This document shows positions 49,697 through 58,509 of a DNA stretch of 64,000 nt, piece after piece (position 1 is the first letter of the stretch; each line of letters begins with the position of its first letter). The DNA is from Planctomycetaceae bacterium. GTDB taxonomy: Bacteria; Planctomycetota; Phycisphaerae; Phycisphaerales; UBA1924. A program made the position numbers and the translations under genes. The DNA is taken from NCBI GenBank assembly GCA_021294835.1, contig JAJTDF010000011.1:1-64000 (forward strand). The letters are read 5' to 3'. The notes beneath the pieces are model-generated. The model made no database searches, was not told the origin of the DNA, and worked only from the letters and a program-made list of their open reading frames with translations.

Positions 49697-51656
49697 TCCG
49701 CTGCCCAACCCGACCCCGTCTGCTTCCTGCGATCCGACCTTGACCGCCGTCGCCGTGCTCTCGGCCGGCAAGCACTCCGCGTCCGTCGGCGGTGTGCCCA
49801 CCTGGGCCGCCCGCCTGCGCGACACACTGACCGCCGAGGCCGCCGCCGGGCGTGAGACCGGATGGCGGCTGGCGGTCGTGGTGCTGATGCTCGATGAGCA
49901 GGCCGAGGTGCCGGCGGCGCTTCGAGGCAGTCCGGATGTGCACGTGGTGCGTCTGCCGGACTCGGGCCACCCGCTTGATCTGCTTGACCATGCACGCGAC
50001 GTGATCAGTTCCCTGAACGCGAGCGTGCTGCTGCCGGAGAACACCGACCTGTGCCTGATGGCGGCCCATGCGGTTCGCTTCGGGGCCATGGCCCGGCACA
50101 CCGCCCGTCCGGCAGACCCGGCCCGGCCGCCGATCCCGCGGCTCATCGCCGCCGCCCGCACCGACGACTGGTACAACCGCTCGCTGCTTGAGCACTACTG
50201 GCACGCCGACGGCGGCGTGGGCGTTTCCGAACCGTGCGCTGCATGGCTGCAGAGCGTGCTGAACGCCGGCCATCGTGGAGTTTTGCCGGTCGCGGTGATC
50301 CCCTCCGGCGCCCCTGTGTCGCCCTCGCCCCGGCAGCCCGGGCCAGCCCGGCGTCGGTTGAACATCGCGTGGATCGGCCGTCTGGAGCACGCGCAGAAAC
50401 GCTGCCGTGATCTGCCGGCGGTGGCACTGGCGCTCCGCGAGCGGGGCGTGCCGTTCGTTCTCCGCGTCGCCGGCGACGGACCGGAACGCGACGACCTGAT
50501 CGCCGCCCTTCGCCACCACGGCCTGCTCGCCGGCGCCCAGCGCCCGCAGGACGGCTCAGTGGAGATGCTCGGAGCCCTTTCGGCCCGGGACATCGCCGAA
50601 CTGCTGGCCGACACCGACGTGCTGCTGAGCACATCGGCCGCCGAGGGCACGTCGATCGCGCTGCAGGAGGCCATGGGCGCCGGGGTGGCCCCGGTGGTCA
50701 CGGCTCTGCCCGGGATTGAACGCTTTGTGGTGCCCGAACACAGCGGGCTGATTGCCCCGGTGGGCGATGCCGACGCCCTCGCCGCCGCCATCGCCCGCCT
50801 GCACGGCGATCGTGCCCTGCTCGCCGCTCTCGCCCGCAACGCATGGGAGATCGCCCGCGGATGCTTCGCGCCCGCGGCGGTCGCTCGCCGATATGTCGAC
50901 CTGTTCAATGAGGTGACCAGCAGGCCCCCGGCTGAACCGAGCCGACCGGTCCCGCCATTGTCCCTCATCCGCCACCAAGCCGATCCGCCCCGCACCGCTT
51001 TCCCGCAGGCGCATGCCCAGGCGATCCTGTGCCACCGCTGGCTGGAGGAACACGCCGCCGCCACCGGGCAGCGAGCGGCGCCGCTGGCCGATCTGCGGGC
51101 GCTTCCGCCGTCACTTCGGCACAGCCTCCCCGGCGTGGTCATTCCCCACTCGCTGATGGACCATCGGCCCATCGATCAGGTGCGCAACACCATCGCGGCC
51201 GTCACCGCTCCACGCTCTGACTCAGCCCCGCCCCGCGTGGCGCTCTATGGCGCAGGGGCCTTGGCACGGGCACTGGCCCGGACCGAAGGCCCGTCACTCA
51301 GCGAGTTGGGCGTAGTCGCTTTTCTGGACGACGCGGCGGAAGCGGATGCGGACACGCCGCCGATGCTCGGCGGCTTGCCCATCTTGCCACCGGAGCGGGC
51401 GCTGACGCTGGGCCTGTCGGCGGTGGTGCTGTGCTCGGACCGTCATGAGGCGGCGATGGCTCGAGCCGCCTCGCCGCTGCGCGAGGCCGGCCTGCCGGTG
51501 ATCGCCGTGTTCGACCCCTCCCTGACCTCGGTTCCGGCCCAAGGGCTTCCCGTCAACGGCGGGCCGACAGGTGCAGCCGGCAATCTGGGCAAGCCGCCGG
51601 CATCACACCCTTACGGATACCAGCTTCAACCCGATCCGCGTGTCAAGGTCGCGTGA
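49686..51656 (+). CDS. Glycosyltransferase family 4 with C-terminal Rossmann-like module
   Basis: The 656-residue protein has GT4 hallmarks: GKHSASVGGVPTWAARL near the start, NIAWIGRLEHAQKRC, LRVAGDGPERDDL, LLADTDVLLSTSAAEGTSIALQEAMGAG (EX7E region) and VAPVVTALPG. From about residue 515 a separate module RVALYGAGALARALAR, FLDDAAEADAD and LPILPPERALTLGLSAVVLCS appears, resembling the C-terminal NAD-binding domains of some sugar methyltransferases. Translation is coupled to the upstream GT2 by an 11-bp overlap. Confidence 0.82.
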   Translation: MPPDPLPNPTPSASCDPTLTAVAVLSAGKHSASVGGVPTWAARLRDTLTAEAAAGRETGWRLAVVVLMLDEQAEVPAALRGSPDVHVVRLPDSGHPLDLLDHARDVISSLNASVLLPENTDLCLMAAHAVRFGAMARHTARPADPARPPIPRLIAAARTDDWYNRSLLEHYWHADGGVGVSEPCAAWLQSVLNAGHRGVLPVAVIPSGAPVSPSPRQPGPARRRLNIAWIGRLEHAQKRCRDLPAVALALRERGVPFVLRVAGDGPERDDLIAALRHHGLLAGAQRPQDGSVEMLGALSARDIAELLADTDVLLSTSAAEGTSIALQEAMGAGVAPVVTALPGIERFVVPEHSGLIAPVGDADALAAAIARLHGDRALLAALARNAWEIARGCFAPAAVARRYVDLFNEVTSRPPAEPSRPVPPLSLIRHQADPPRTAFPQAHAQAILCHRWLEEHAAATGQRAAPLADLRALPPSLRHSLPGVVIPHSLMDHRPIDQVRNTIAAVTAPRSDSAPPRVALYGAGALARALARTEGPSLSELGVVAFLDDAAEADADTPPMLGGLPILPPERALTLGLSAVVLCSDRHEAAMARAASPLREAGLPVIAVFDPSLTSVPAQGLPVNGGPTGAAGNLGKPPASHPYGYQLQPDPRVKVA

Positions 51657-51818
51657 AGCCGCCTTCACAATGCATGCTGAGCCGTGCGGATCCGCTCGCC
51701 ATGCGGCTGGGTCGCACCTCCTACTGTCCAAGCCCGATTTGATGCACCCGATGGCGTGTTTGCGGCAAACGATCCGCGGACGCCCAGGATCGCGTGCCGA
51801 ACTTCCGACACCCCGCTC

Positions 51819-51823
51819 AGGAG
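51819..51823 (+). promoter_or_regulatory. Shine-Dalgarno AGGAG that decides the start of the secreted protein
   Basis: AGGAG is 2 nt before ATG 51826 but 8 nt before ATG 51832; the latter spacing is normal, so 51832 is chosen. Confidence 0.7.
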
Positions 51824-51831
51824 AGATGAAG

Positions 51832-53403
51832 ATGTCCATTCGCTGTCTGTCTGTCACTGCCGCGCTGCTTGCTTTGGCGGGCGCCGCCGTCGCCGCTCCG
51901 CTCACGCCGGGCAACTTTGTAGTTGTTCGCGTGGGTGACGGCTCAGCCGCGCTGAGCAACGCCGCGACCGCAACCTTCCTGCTTGAGTACGCCGCCGACG
52001 GCACGCTGGTGCAGACGATCCCCATGCCCACCGCGGTTGACGGCGCCAACCGGCGTCTGACCAACAGCGGCACGGCGACCAGCGAGGCGCACCTCACCCG
52101 CTCCACCAACGGTCAGTTCTTCGTGCTGGGCGGCTATGACGCCGCCCCCGGCACCACCGGCGTGGTCGCGACGACCTCCGTCGCCACCAACCGCGTGATC
52201 GCCCGCATCTCAACGGCGGGCGTGGTTGACACCACCACGGCCCTGTCCGACGCGTACAACTCCAACAACATTCGGTCGGTCGCCACCGACGACGGGACGC
52301 GCTTCTGGACCGCCGGCAACGCCACCGGCATCGCCGGCGGCGTCCGCTTTGTCGCCAGCCTGGGCGCCACCACCTCGACCCAGCTTGCCACCACCCCCAC
52401 CAACATCCGCACAGTCAACGTATTCGGCGGTCAGCTCTACACGTCCTCGGCGACGGGCACCTTCCAAGGCGTGTCCACCGTTGGCACCGGCCTGCCCACC
52501 ACCGCCGGACAGAGCCTCACCCCTCTCGCCGGCTTCCCGACCGCCACCGGCCCGTCCCCGTACGACTTCCATGTGGCCGACGCCAACACGATCTACGTCG
52601 CCGATGACCGCGCCGCCCCCAACGGCGGCCTGCAGAAGTGGACCAACACCGGCGGCACCTGGTCGCTCGCCTACACCCTGAACACCTTCCAGTCCGGCAC
52701 CGCTTCGGGCATCCGCTCGTTCGATGCGGTCGCCGTGTGTACCGGCCCCTCCCCCACCTCGCCCACCTTCATCGGCACCACCGCCGACGGCCGCATCGTC
52801 CGCATCACCGACGCCGGCGCCACCACGCCGATCGTCAACCTCGTCGCCCCCACCACCAACGCCGCCTTCCGCGGTATCCGCTCGGTGGTCTGCCCGCCGT
52901 GCACCGCCGCCAGCATCACCGGCCAGCCGGCCAGCGTCACCGTGACCGCGCCCGCGCCAGCCTCGTTCACCGTCACCGCTGCCGGCAGCGGACTGACCTA
53001 CGCCTGGTCGTTGAACGGTTCCCCCATTGCCAACGGCGGCGCTTATGCTGGCGCCACCACCGCCACCCTCACGATCGACCCCACGTCCGCCGCTGTCGCC
53101 GGCACCTACGCCGTCACCGTCTCCGCCTCCTGCGGTACCCCGGTCACTTCCGAGAACGTGACCCTCACTGTGAACACGCCCAGCACCGGCTGCAATCTGG
53201 CTGACGTGGTCGCCATCGGCGGCAACCCTCCGGCCGATGGCCTGCTCACCGGTGACGACTTCAACGCCTTCATCGCTGCCTTCGCCAACGGCGATCTTCT
53301 CGCCGACATTGTCGCCATCGGCAGCATCCCACCGGGTGACGGCCTGATCACCGGAGACGACTTCAACGCCTTCATCTCCGCCTTCGCTGCCGGTTGCCCG
53401 TGA
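51832..53403 (+). CDS. Secreted protein with Ig-like domain and two dockerin-like C-terminal repeats
   Basis: The 523-residue protein has a signal peptide (MSIRCLSVTAALLALAGAAVAA), then a beta-rich, Thr/Ala/Gly-rich region resembling a seven-bladed-propeller-type domain to about residue 350. An Ig-like domain follows (ITGQPASVTVTA to TYAVTVSASCGTPV), then two Asp-rich repeats (ADGLLTGDDFNAFIAAF and GDGLITGDDFNAFISAF) spaced by LADIVAIG, ending in AAGCP. The paired repeats match the dockerin-like C-termini found in many secreted proteins of Phycisphaerae and their Asp spacing could bind calcium. Probably a cell-surface or exported scaffold-type protein; no enzyme domain seen. A clean terminator follows. 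Confidence 0.8.
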   Translation: MSIRCLSVTAALLALAGAAVAAPLTPGNFVVVRVGDGSAALSNAATATFLLEYAADGTLVQTIPMPTAVDGANRRLTNSGTATSEAHLTRSTNGQFFVLGGYDAAPGTTGVVATTSVATNRVIARISTAGVVDTTTALSDAYNSNNIRSVATDDGTRFWTAGNATGIAGGVRFVASLGATTSTQLATTPTNIRTVNVFGGQLYTSSATGTFQGVSTVGTGLPTTAGQSLTPLAGFPTATGPSPYDFHVADANTIYVADDRAAPNGGLQKWTNTGGTWSLAYTLNTFQSGTASGIRSFDAVAVCTGPSPTSPTFIGTTADGRIVRITDAGATTPIVNLVAPTTNAAFRGIRSVVCPPCTAASITGQPASVTVTAPAPASFTVTAAGSGLTYAWSLNGSPIANGGAYAGATTATLTIDPTSAAVAGTYAVTVSASCGTPVTSENVTLTVNTPSTGCNLADVVAIGGNPPADGLLTGDDFNAFIAAFANGDLLADIVAIGSIPPGDGLITGDDFNAFISAFAAGCP

Positions 53404-53440
53404 ACAATCAGCGCCCCGGCACCGCATCCTGAACCCCCTC

Positions 53441-53478
53441 TGGGCCGCCACCTGACAACGGTGGCGGCCCTTTTCGTT
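53441..53478 (+). terminator. Rho-independent terminator of the secreted-protein gene
   Basis: GGGCCGCCACC and GGTGGCGGCCC form an 11-bp stem with a 7-nt loop (TGACAAC), followed by TTTTCGTT. Confidence 0.9.
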
Positions 53479-53576
53479 GGCAGGGGGAACGGCCGCGGGG
53501 CTCAGAATCCGAAAATAAACCAAACATCGCACGCTCCGCACGCGTACGTTGAGCAAAATCCGGCGACGTTGATCGC

Positions 53577-53614
53577 TATTATTCATCCGTTCATCCGGCT
53601 AAACGGATAGATGA
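53577..53614 (+). promoter_or_regulatory. Candidate metH promoter with an overlapping hairpin
   Basis: TATTAT (53577-53582) is a good -10 in an AT-rich patch; no -35 at normal spacing is seen. It is followed by nested inverted repeats: ATCCG/CGGAT (53593-53608) with a GCTAAA loop, and outer TCATC/GATGA (53583-53587 and 53610-53614). The hairpin may be an operator or part of the leader. It does not match a known SAM or cobalamin riboswitch by eye. Confidence 0.45.
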
Positions 53615-53660
53615 TTCGTTCGAGCTGTTCCCCACACGGTCCCTCTGTCTGCAACCCACC

Positions 53661-56600
53661 ATGCCCAGCCTCTTTGCCGAGCACGCCCGCCGCCGCGTCC
53701 TGGTTCTTGACGGAGCCATGGGCACGTCCATCTACTCGCGCAACCTCTCGGTTGAGCACGACTACTGCAACTGCGAGAACTGCACCGACATTCTCGTGAA
53801 GACTCGCCCGGATGTGATCGGCGAGATCCACGAGTCGTTCCTGGCCGTCGGGGCCGATGCGGTGGAAACCGACAGTTTCGGCGCCTCCAAGCTGGTGCTC
53901 GGCGAGTTCGGGCTGACCGACCAGTGCCGGGCCTTGAACAAGATGGCGGCGGAGGTGGCCCGGGCGGCGTGCGACAGGCACGCAAGCAAGGACAAGCCCC
54001 GCTTCGTGCTGGGGAGCATGGGGCCGGGCACGCGGCTGATCACGCTGGGCAACACCACCTGGGCGGAGATGTTCGACAGTTACCGCGAGCAGGCGCGGGG
54101 CCTGCTGGATGGCGGAGTGGACGCGTTCATCATCGAGACCTGCCAGGACCTGCTGCAGATCAAGTGCTGCATCAACGCGGTGCTGGAGGCGCTGGCCGAG
54201 CGGAACAAGACGACCGACGACGTGCCGATCATGGTGTCGGTGACCATCGAGACCACCGGCACCATGCTGCTGGGCTCGTCGATCGAGGCGGCGGCGACGG
54301 CGCTGGCCGGGTACCCGATTCTCTCGCTGGGGCTGAACTGCGCCACCGGCCCGGCGGAAATGGCCGAGCACATCCACTGGCTGGGCCGGCACTGGTCGGC
54401 GACGGCGCCGGGCAGGATGGTCAGCGTGGTGCCCAACGCGGGGCTGCCGATGCTGGTGGAGGGTCGGACGGAGTATCCGCTGACCCCCGAGCCGTTTGCC
54501 GAGGCGATGGAGAAGTTCATCGCGCAGGACGGCGTGGGCCTGGTGGGCGGCTGCTGCGGCACGCGGCCCGAGCACATCGCCGTGCTGGCCCAGCGGGTGG
54601 AGCGGCTGCGGTCCGCAGGCACCAAACCGGCCGCGATCGTGTCGGCGCCGGCCCCGGCGGTCACCTCGCTGTATCAGCCTCAGGAGTACCGGCAGGACAA
54701 CTCGCTGCTGATCGTCGGCGAGCGGATGAACGCGTCGGGCTCCAAGAAGTTCAAGCAACTGCTGGAGGCCGAGGACTTTGACGGCATCGTGTCGCTGGCC
54801 CGCGAGCAGGTGCGGCACGACTCGGCCCACGTGCTGGACCTGAACGTGGACTACGCCGGGCGCGACAACCCGCGCGACATGGCCGAGATCGTCAAGCGGG
54901 TGGTGCGGCAGGTGGACGTGCCGCTGATGCTCGACAGCACGCAGACGCGGACGCTGGAAGCGGGCCTGATGCACGCGCCGGGCAAGTGCATCATCAACTC
55001 GGCCAACTTTGAAGAGGGGGACCACAAGTTCGACGAGATCTGCACCCTGGCCAAGCGCTACGGCGCGGGCCTGGTGATCGGCTCGATCGACGAGGACAAG
55101 GAGGCCTCTATGGCCCGCACCGCCGAGCGCAAGCTGGCGATCGCGCGTCGGGGCTTCAAGCGGGCCGTGAACGTGCACGGGCTGTCGCCGGAGGACGTGA
55201 TGTTCGATCCGCTGGTGCTGCCGATCAGCACCGGCATGGCGTCTGATCGCCGCTCGGGCCTGGAGACCATCGCCGGTGTGCGGGCGATCATGACCGACAT
55301 GCCCCGCTGCCAGACCACCGTGGGGCTCTCCAACGTGTCCTTCGGCCTCAAGCCGGCCGCCCGCATCGTGCTCAACTCGGTCTTCCTGCACGAACTTCGC
55401 GAGGCCGGCCTGACCTCGGCCATCCTGCACTTCTCCAAGATCCTGCCCAAGAACAAGATCCCCCAGGCCCAGTGGGACGCAGCGCTCGACCTGATCTACG
55501 ACCGCCGCGACACGGCCGCCGGAGGCACCGGGCTGCCAGCGGGCGTGACCGACCCGGCGTTCGATCCGCTGTCGCGCTTCGTGGACCTGTTCAAGGACGA
55601 GACCGGGGCCGCGACCACCAAGAAGCAGCGGTCCTCGCTGACGCTGGAGGAGCGGCTGCAGGGTCACATCGTTGACGGCGATAAGGAAGGCCTGGTTGAG
55701 ACGCTGACTGAAGCACGGGCCAAGTACGCCCCGCTGGACATCATCAACGACCACCTGCTGGCGGGCATGAAGACCGTCGGCGAGCTGTTCGGCTCGGGGC
55801 AGATGCAGCTGCCCTTCGTGCTGCAATCCGCCGAGGTCATGAAGATGGCCGTCGCCCACCTGCAGCAGTTCATGGAGAAGGCGGCCGGCTCGTCCAAGGG
55901 CTCCATCGTGCTGGCGACCGTCAAGGGCGACGTGCACGACATCGGCAAGAACCTCGTCGACATCATCCTCTCCAACAACGGCTACACGGTGCACAACATC
56001 GGCATCAAGCAGCCGATCGCCGACATCCTCAAGGCTTGGCGCGACACCAAGGCCGACGCCATCGGCATGTCCGGGCTGCTGGTCAAGAGCGTCAACGTGA
56101 TGGAGGAGAACCTCCACGAACTGAACACGCAGGGCGTGAACGTGCCCATCCTGCTGGGCGGGGCGGCCCTCACGCGGCACTACTGCGAGGGTCACCTGCG
56201 CTCGGTCTACAAGGGCAAGGTGTTCTACGGCAAGGACGCCTTTGAAGGCCTCCGCACCATGGACCACATCGTCGGCGGCAGCACCGACGTGCTGGAGCAG
56301 GAGATCGACCAGCGGCTGGGCAAGCGTTCGGCGGCTGAAGAGGTCGTCGCCCGCAGCCGCGCCGAGCAGGGCCGGCGGCAGGACGCCTTCCAGGCCGCCA
56401 AGGCCGAGGGCTCCGTCGCGGTCGCTGAGCCGGTTCGCAGCGAAGTTCGCACCGACGTGCCCGTGCCCGCGGCCCCGTTCTACGGCGCCCGCGTGGTGAC
56501 CGGCATCGACCTGGACATGGTCTTCCCGTTCATCAACAAGACCGCGCTGTACCGCGGACAGTGGCAGTTCAAGCAGGGCGCCATGAGCGACGAGGAGTTC

Positions 56601-57305
56601 GAGCACCAGCTCGAGGACACCGTCGGTCCGATCTTCCGTCGCGTATGCGAGGACGCCAAGGCCCGCGATATCCTGCGGCCCGCGGTGGTGTACGGCTACT
56701 TCCCGGCCAGCAGCGAGGGGGACGACCTGGTCATCTGGGACCCGGCCTCGCTGCGTGACGGGACTGATCCCAACGGCTCGCGCCCGCGCGTGCACGCCGG
56801 CCTGCGCGAACTGGAGCGCTTCCGCTTCCCCCGCCAGCAGGGCCGCAAGCGGCTGTGCATCTCGGACTACTTCCGGCCGGCATCGTCTGGCGAGCTTGAC
56901 GTGGTGGCGTTCCACTGCGTCACCGTCGGCAAGCGGGCCACCGAGGCGGCGCACGAGTTGTACAAGGCCAACCAGTACGCCGAGTACCTCTACCTGCACG
57001 GCCTGGGCGTGGAGACCGCCGAGGCCCTCGCCGAGATGTGGCACAAGCGCATCCGGCAGGAACTGGGCATCGGCAACGACGACTCCCCGCGCATCCGCGA
57101 CCTGTTCACGCAGAAGTACCGGGGCAGCCGCTACTCCTTCGGCTACCCGGCCTGCCCGGACATGTCCGATCAGGAGAAGCTCTTCCGCCTGCTGGATCCC
57201 TCGCGGATCGGCTGCTCGCTGACCGAGAACTGGCAGATCGACCCCGAGCAGAGCACCAGCGCCATCATCGTGCACCACCCGGAAGCCAAGTACTTCAACG
57301 TGTAG
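53661..57305 (+). CDS. metH: Cobalamin-dependent methionine synthase
   Basis: The 1214-residue enzyme transfers a methyl group from methyltetrahydrofolate to homocysteine via cobalamin. All modules are in order: the homocysteine barrel with zinc ligands in LNCATGP and GGCCGTRPEH (to about residue 310), the folate barrel (LLIVGERMNASGSKKF to about 640), the cobalamin-binding domain with DVHDIGKNLVDIIL (His is the Co ligand) near 755, and the C-terminal SAM-activation domain with RYSFGYPACPDMSDQ. No cysteine is missing. It stands as a single-gene unit after a terminator. A hairpin lies in its leader. Confidence 0.97.
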   Translation: MPSLFAEHARRRVLVLDGAMGTSIYSRNLSVEHDYCNCENCTDILVKTRPDVIGEIHESFLAVGADAVETDSFGASKLVLGEFGLTDQCRALNKMAAEVARAACDRHASKDKPRFVLGSMGPGTRLITLGNTTWAEMFDSYREQARGLLDGGVDAFIIETCQDLLQIKCCINAVLEALAERNKTTDDVPIMVSVTIETTGTMLLGSSIEAAATALAGYPILSLGLNCATGPAEMAEHIHWLGRHWSATAPGRMVSVVPNAGLPMLVEGRTEYPLTPEPFAEAMEKFIAQDGVGLVGGCCGTRPEHIAVLAQRVERLRSAGTKPAAIVSAPAPAVTSLYQPQEYRQDNSLLIVGERMNASGSKKFKQLLEAEDFDGIVSLAREQVRHDSAHVLDLNVDYAGRDNPRDMAEIVKRVVRQVDVPLMLDSTQTRTLEAGLMHAPGKCIINSANFEEGDHKFDEICTLAKRYGAGLVIGSIDEDKEASMARTAERKLAIARRGFKRAVNVHGLSPEDVMFDPLVLPISTGMASDRRSGLETIAGVRAIMTDMPRCQTTVGLSNVSFGLKPAARIVLNSVFLHELREAGLTSAILHFSKILPKNKIPQAQWDAALDLIYDRRDTAAGGTGLPAGVTDPAFDPLSRFVDLFKDETGAATTKKQRSSLTLEERLQGHIVDGDKEGLVETLTEARAKYAPLDIINDHLLAGMKTVGELFGSGQMQLPFVLQSAEVMKMAVAHLQQFMEKAAGSSKGSIVLATVKGDVHDIGKNLVDIILSNNGYTVHNIGIKQPIADILKAWRDTKADAIGMSGLLVKSVNVMEENLHELNTQGVNVPILLGGAALTRHYCEGHLRSVYKGKVFYGKDAFEGLRTMDHIVGGSTDVLEQEIDQRLGKRSAAEEVVARSRAEQGRRQDAFQAAKAEGSVAVAEPVRSEVRTDVPVPAAPFYGARVVTGIDLDMVFPFINKTALYRGQWQFKQGAMSDEEFEHQLEDTVGPIFRRVCEDAKARDILRPAVVYGYFPASSEGDDLVIWDPASLRDGTDPNGSRPRVHAGLRELERFRFPRQQGRKRLCISDYFRPASSGELDVVAFHCVTVGKRATEAAHELYKANQYAEYLYLHGLGVETAEALAEMWHKRIRQELGIGNDDSPRIRDLFTQKYRGSRYSFGYPACPDMSDQEKLFRLLDPSRIGCSLTENWQIDPEQSTSAIIVHHPEAKYFNV

Positions 57306-57360
57306 GCCCCCCCTGCCGCCCGCCCCTTCCGCTCCCCCCGGCCACACGACCGACCGCGGG

Positions 57361-57366
57361 TACCCT
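57361..57366 (+). promoter_or_regulatory. Candidate -10 (TACCCT) for the MBL hydrolase, leaderless type with GTG start
   Basis: TACCCT ends 5 nt before GTG 57372; no ribosome-binding site. Confidence 0.55.
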
Positions 57367-57371
57367 GCACT

Positions 57372-58226
57372 GTGCGTTTCCTCTTCCTCGGCACCGGAAC
57401 CTCTGCGGGCGTGCCCGCCATCGCGTGCGACTGCACGGTGTGCACCTCCTCCGACCCGCGCGACACCCGCCTGCGCTCCGGCGGCGCCGTGCTGTTCACC
57501 GACGCCTCCGGGCACGAACGCTGCGTGCTGATCGACGCGACGCCCGACCTGCGCCAGCAGGCCCTTCGCGCCGGGCTGCGCCGCTGCGACGCCATCCTGT
57601 TCACCCACAACCACGTCGATCACACCTTCGGCCTGGACGAGGTTCGCCGCTTCAACATCGTTCAGCGGGCTCCGGTGCAGGTGTTCGCCGAACACCACAC
57701 CATGGAGCACCTCCGCCGCGTCTACCAGCACATCTTCCAGAGCGAGCACAACGTCAACGACTCGTTCGTCGCCAGCCTGCTGCCGCACGCGGTGTTCCCG
57801 GACGTGCACATCGACCTGTTCGGGCTGAAGGTCACGCCGGTGCGGCTGCTGCATGGCCGGCTGCCCATCCTGGGCTTCCGCTTTGACCTCTCGCCGGCCC
57901 TGGCCCGGGCCAACCCGCAGGCGGCCGAGGTCTTCCCGCTGGCCTACTGCACCGACGTCTCGGCCGTTCCGCCCGAGGGCGAGCGGCACCTGCACGGCCT
58001 GGGCACGCTGGTGCTCGATGCCCTCCGCCACCGGCCCCACCCCACGCACCTGACCCTGGGCCAGGCCGTCACCATCGCCGAACGCCTGCACCCCCGCCCG
58101 CGGCAGACCTTCTTCACCCACATCGCCCACGACCTGCCCCACGCCGAGACCTGCGCCACCCTGCCGGCGGGCATGGCCCTGGCCCACGACGGCCTGGAAC
58201 TCGGGGCCGACCCCGACGAATCCTGA
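57372..58226 (+). CDS. MBL-fold metallohydrolase (PhnP-like)
   Basis: The 284-residue protein starts MRFLFLGTGTSAGVP and has ACDCTVCTSSDPRDTRLRSG, the Cys and Arg layout of PhnP-like cyclic phosphodiesterases, the metal motif THNHVDHTFGLD, and DFTPLRLLHGRLP-like and YCTDVSAVP segments followed by a C-terminal TFFTHIAHDLPH. The reaction is probably hydrolysis of a cyclic phosphate or related ester; no phn genes are nearby. The gene directly follows metH (66 bp gap) but has its own promoter. Confidence 0.85.
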   Translation: MRFLFLGTGTSAGVPAIACDCTVCTSSDPRDTRLRSGGAVLFTDASGHERCVLIDATPDLRQQALRAGLRRCDAILFTHNHVDHTFGLDEVRRFNIVQRAPVQVFAEHHTMEHLRRVYQHIFQSEHNVNDSFVASLLPHAVFPDVHIDLFGLKVTPVRLLHGRLPILGFRFDLSPALARANPQAAEVFPLAYCTDVSAVPPEGERHLHGLGTLVLDALRHRPHPTHLTLGQAVTIAERLHPRPRQTFFTHIAHDLPHAETCATLPAGMALAHDGLELGADPDES

Positions 58227-58319
58227 CTCCGCCCGAACATCCGGCGATTTGGTGTGCCGACCCCACGCCCGAACCCGGTCCGGAACAACCGAAGATCGCC
58301 CCCGCCGGGCAAGCCCCGC

Positions 58320-58325
58320 TATCAT
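58320..58325 (+). promoter_or_regulatory. Candidate -10 (TATCAT) for tRNA-Ser
   Basis: TATCAT lies 23 nt before the tRNA 5' end; the transcript would carry a short leader removed by RNase P. No clear -35. Confidence 0.5.
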
Positions 58326-58348
58326 CGCCGCTCACCCGCGAACACCCC

Positions 58349-58435
58349 GGAGAGGTGCCAGAGCGGTTGAATGGGCTGGTCTCGAAAACCAGTATGGCCT
58401 TCGGGTCATCGGGAGTTCGAATCTCCCCCTCTCCG
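58349..58435 (+). tRNA. tRNA-Ser (anticodon CGA)
   Basis: The 87-nt gene folds as a type II tRNA: acceptor stem GGAGAGG/CCTCTCC with discriminator G, anticodon stem CTGGT/ACCAG with loop CTCGAAA (anticodon CGA, reads UCG), a long variable arm typical of serine tRNAs, and the T arm GGGAG-TTCGAAT-CTCCC. The CCA end is not encoded, so it must be added after transcription. A GC-rich hairpin follows 6 nt downstream. Confidence 0.95.
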
Positions 58436-58441
58436 CTTGCA

Positions 58442-58480
58442 CGGGAGACCTGGGCTTGCCCCGGTCTCCCGGTTGCGTTT
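58442..58480 (+). terminator. Terminator after tRNA-Ser
   Basis: CGGGAGACC and GGTCTCCCG form a 9-bp stem with a 12-nt loop, then GTTGCGTTTTGG. The T tract is interrupted but the position right after the tRNA is typical. Confidence 0.65.
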
Positions 58481-58509
58481 TGGACCGACCGGCGGCCTGC
58501 CGCGGCACG

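Noticed and set aside
53577-53660. SAM or cobalamin riboswitch in front of metH
   Set aside because: The leader after the -10 is only about 70 nt and has just one simple hairpin. None of the conserved core sequences of known SAM or B12 riboswitches is present.
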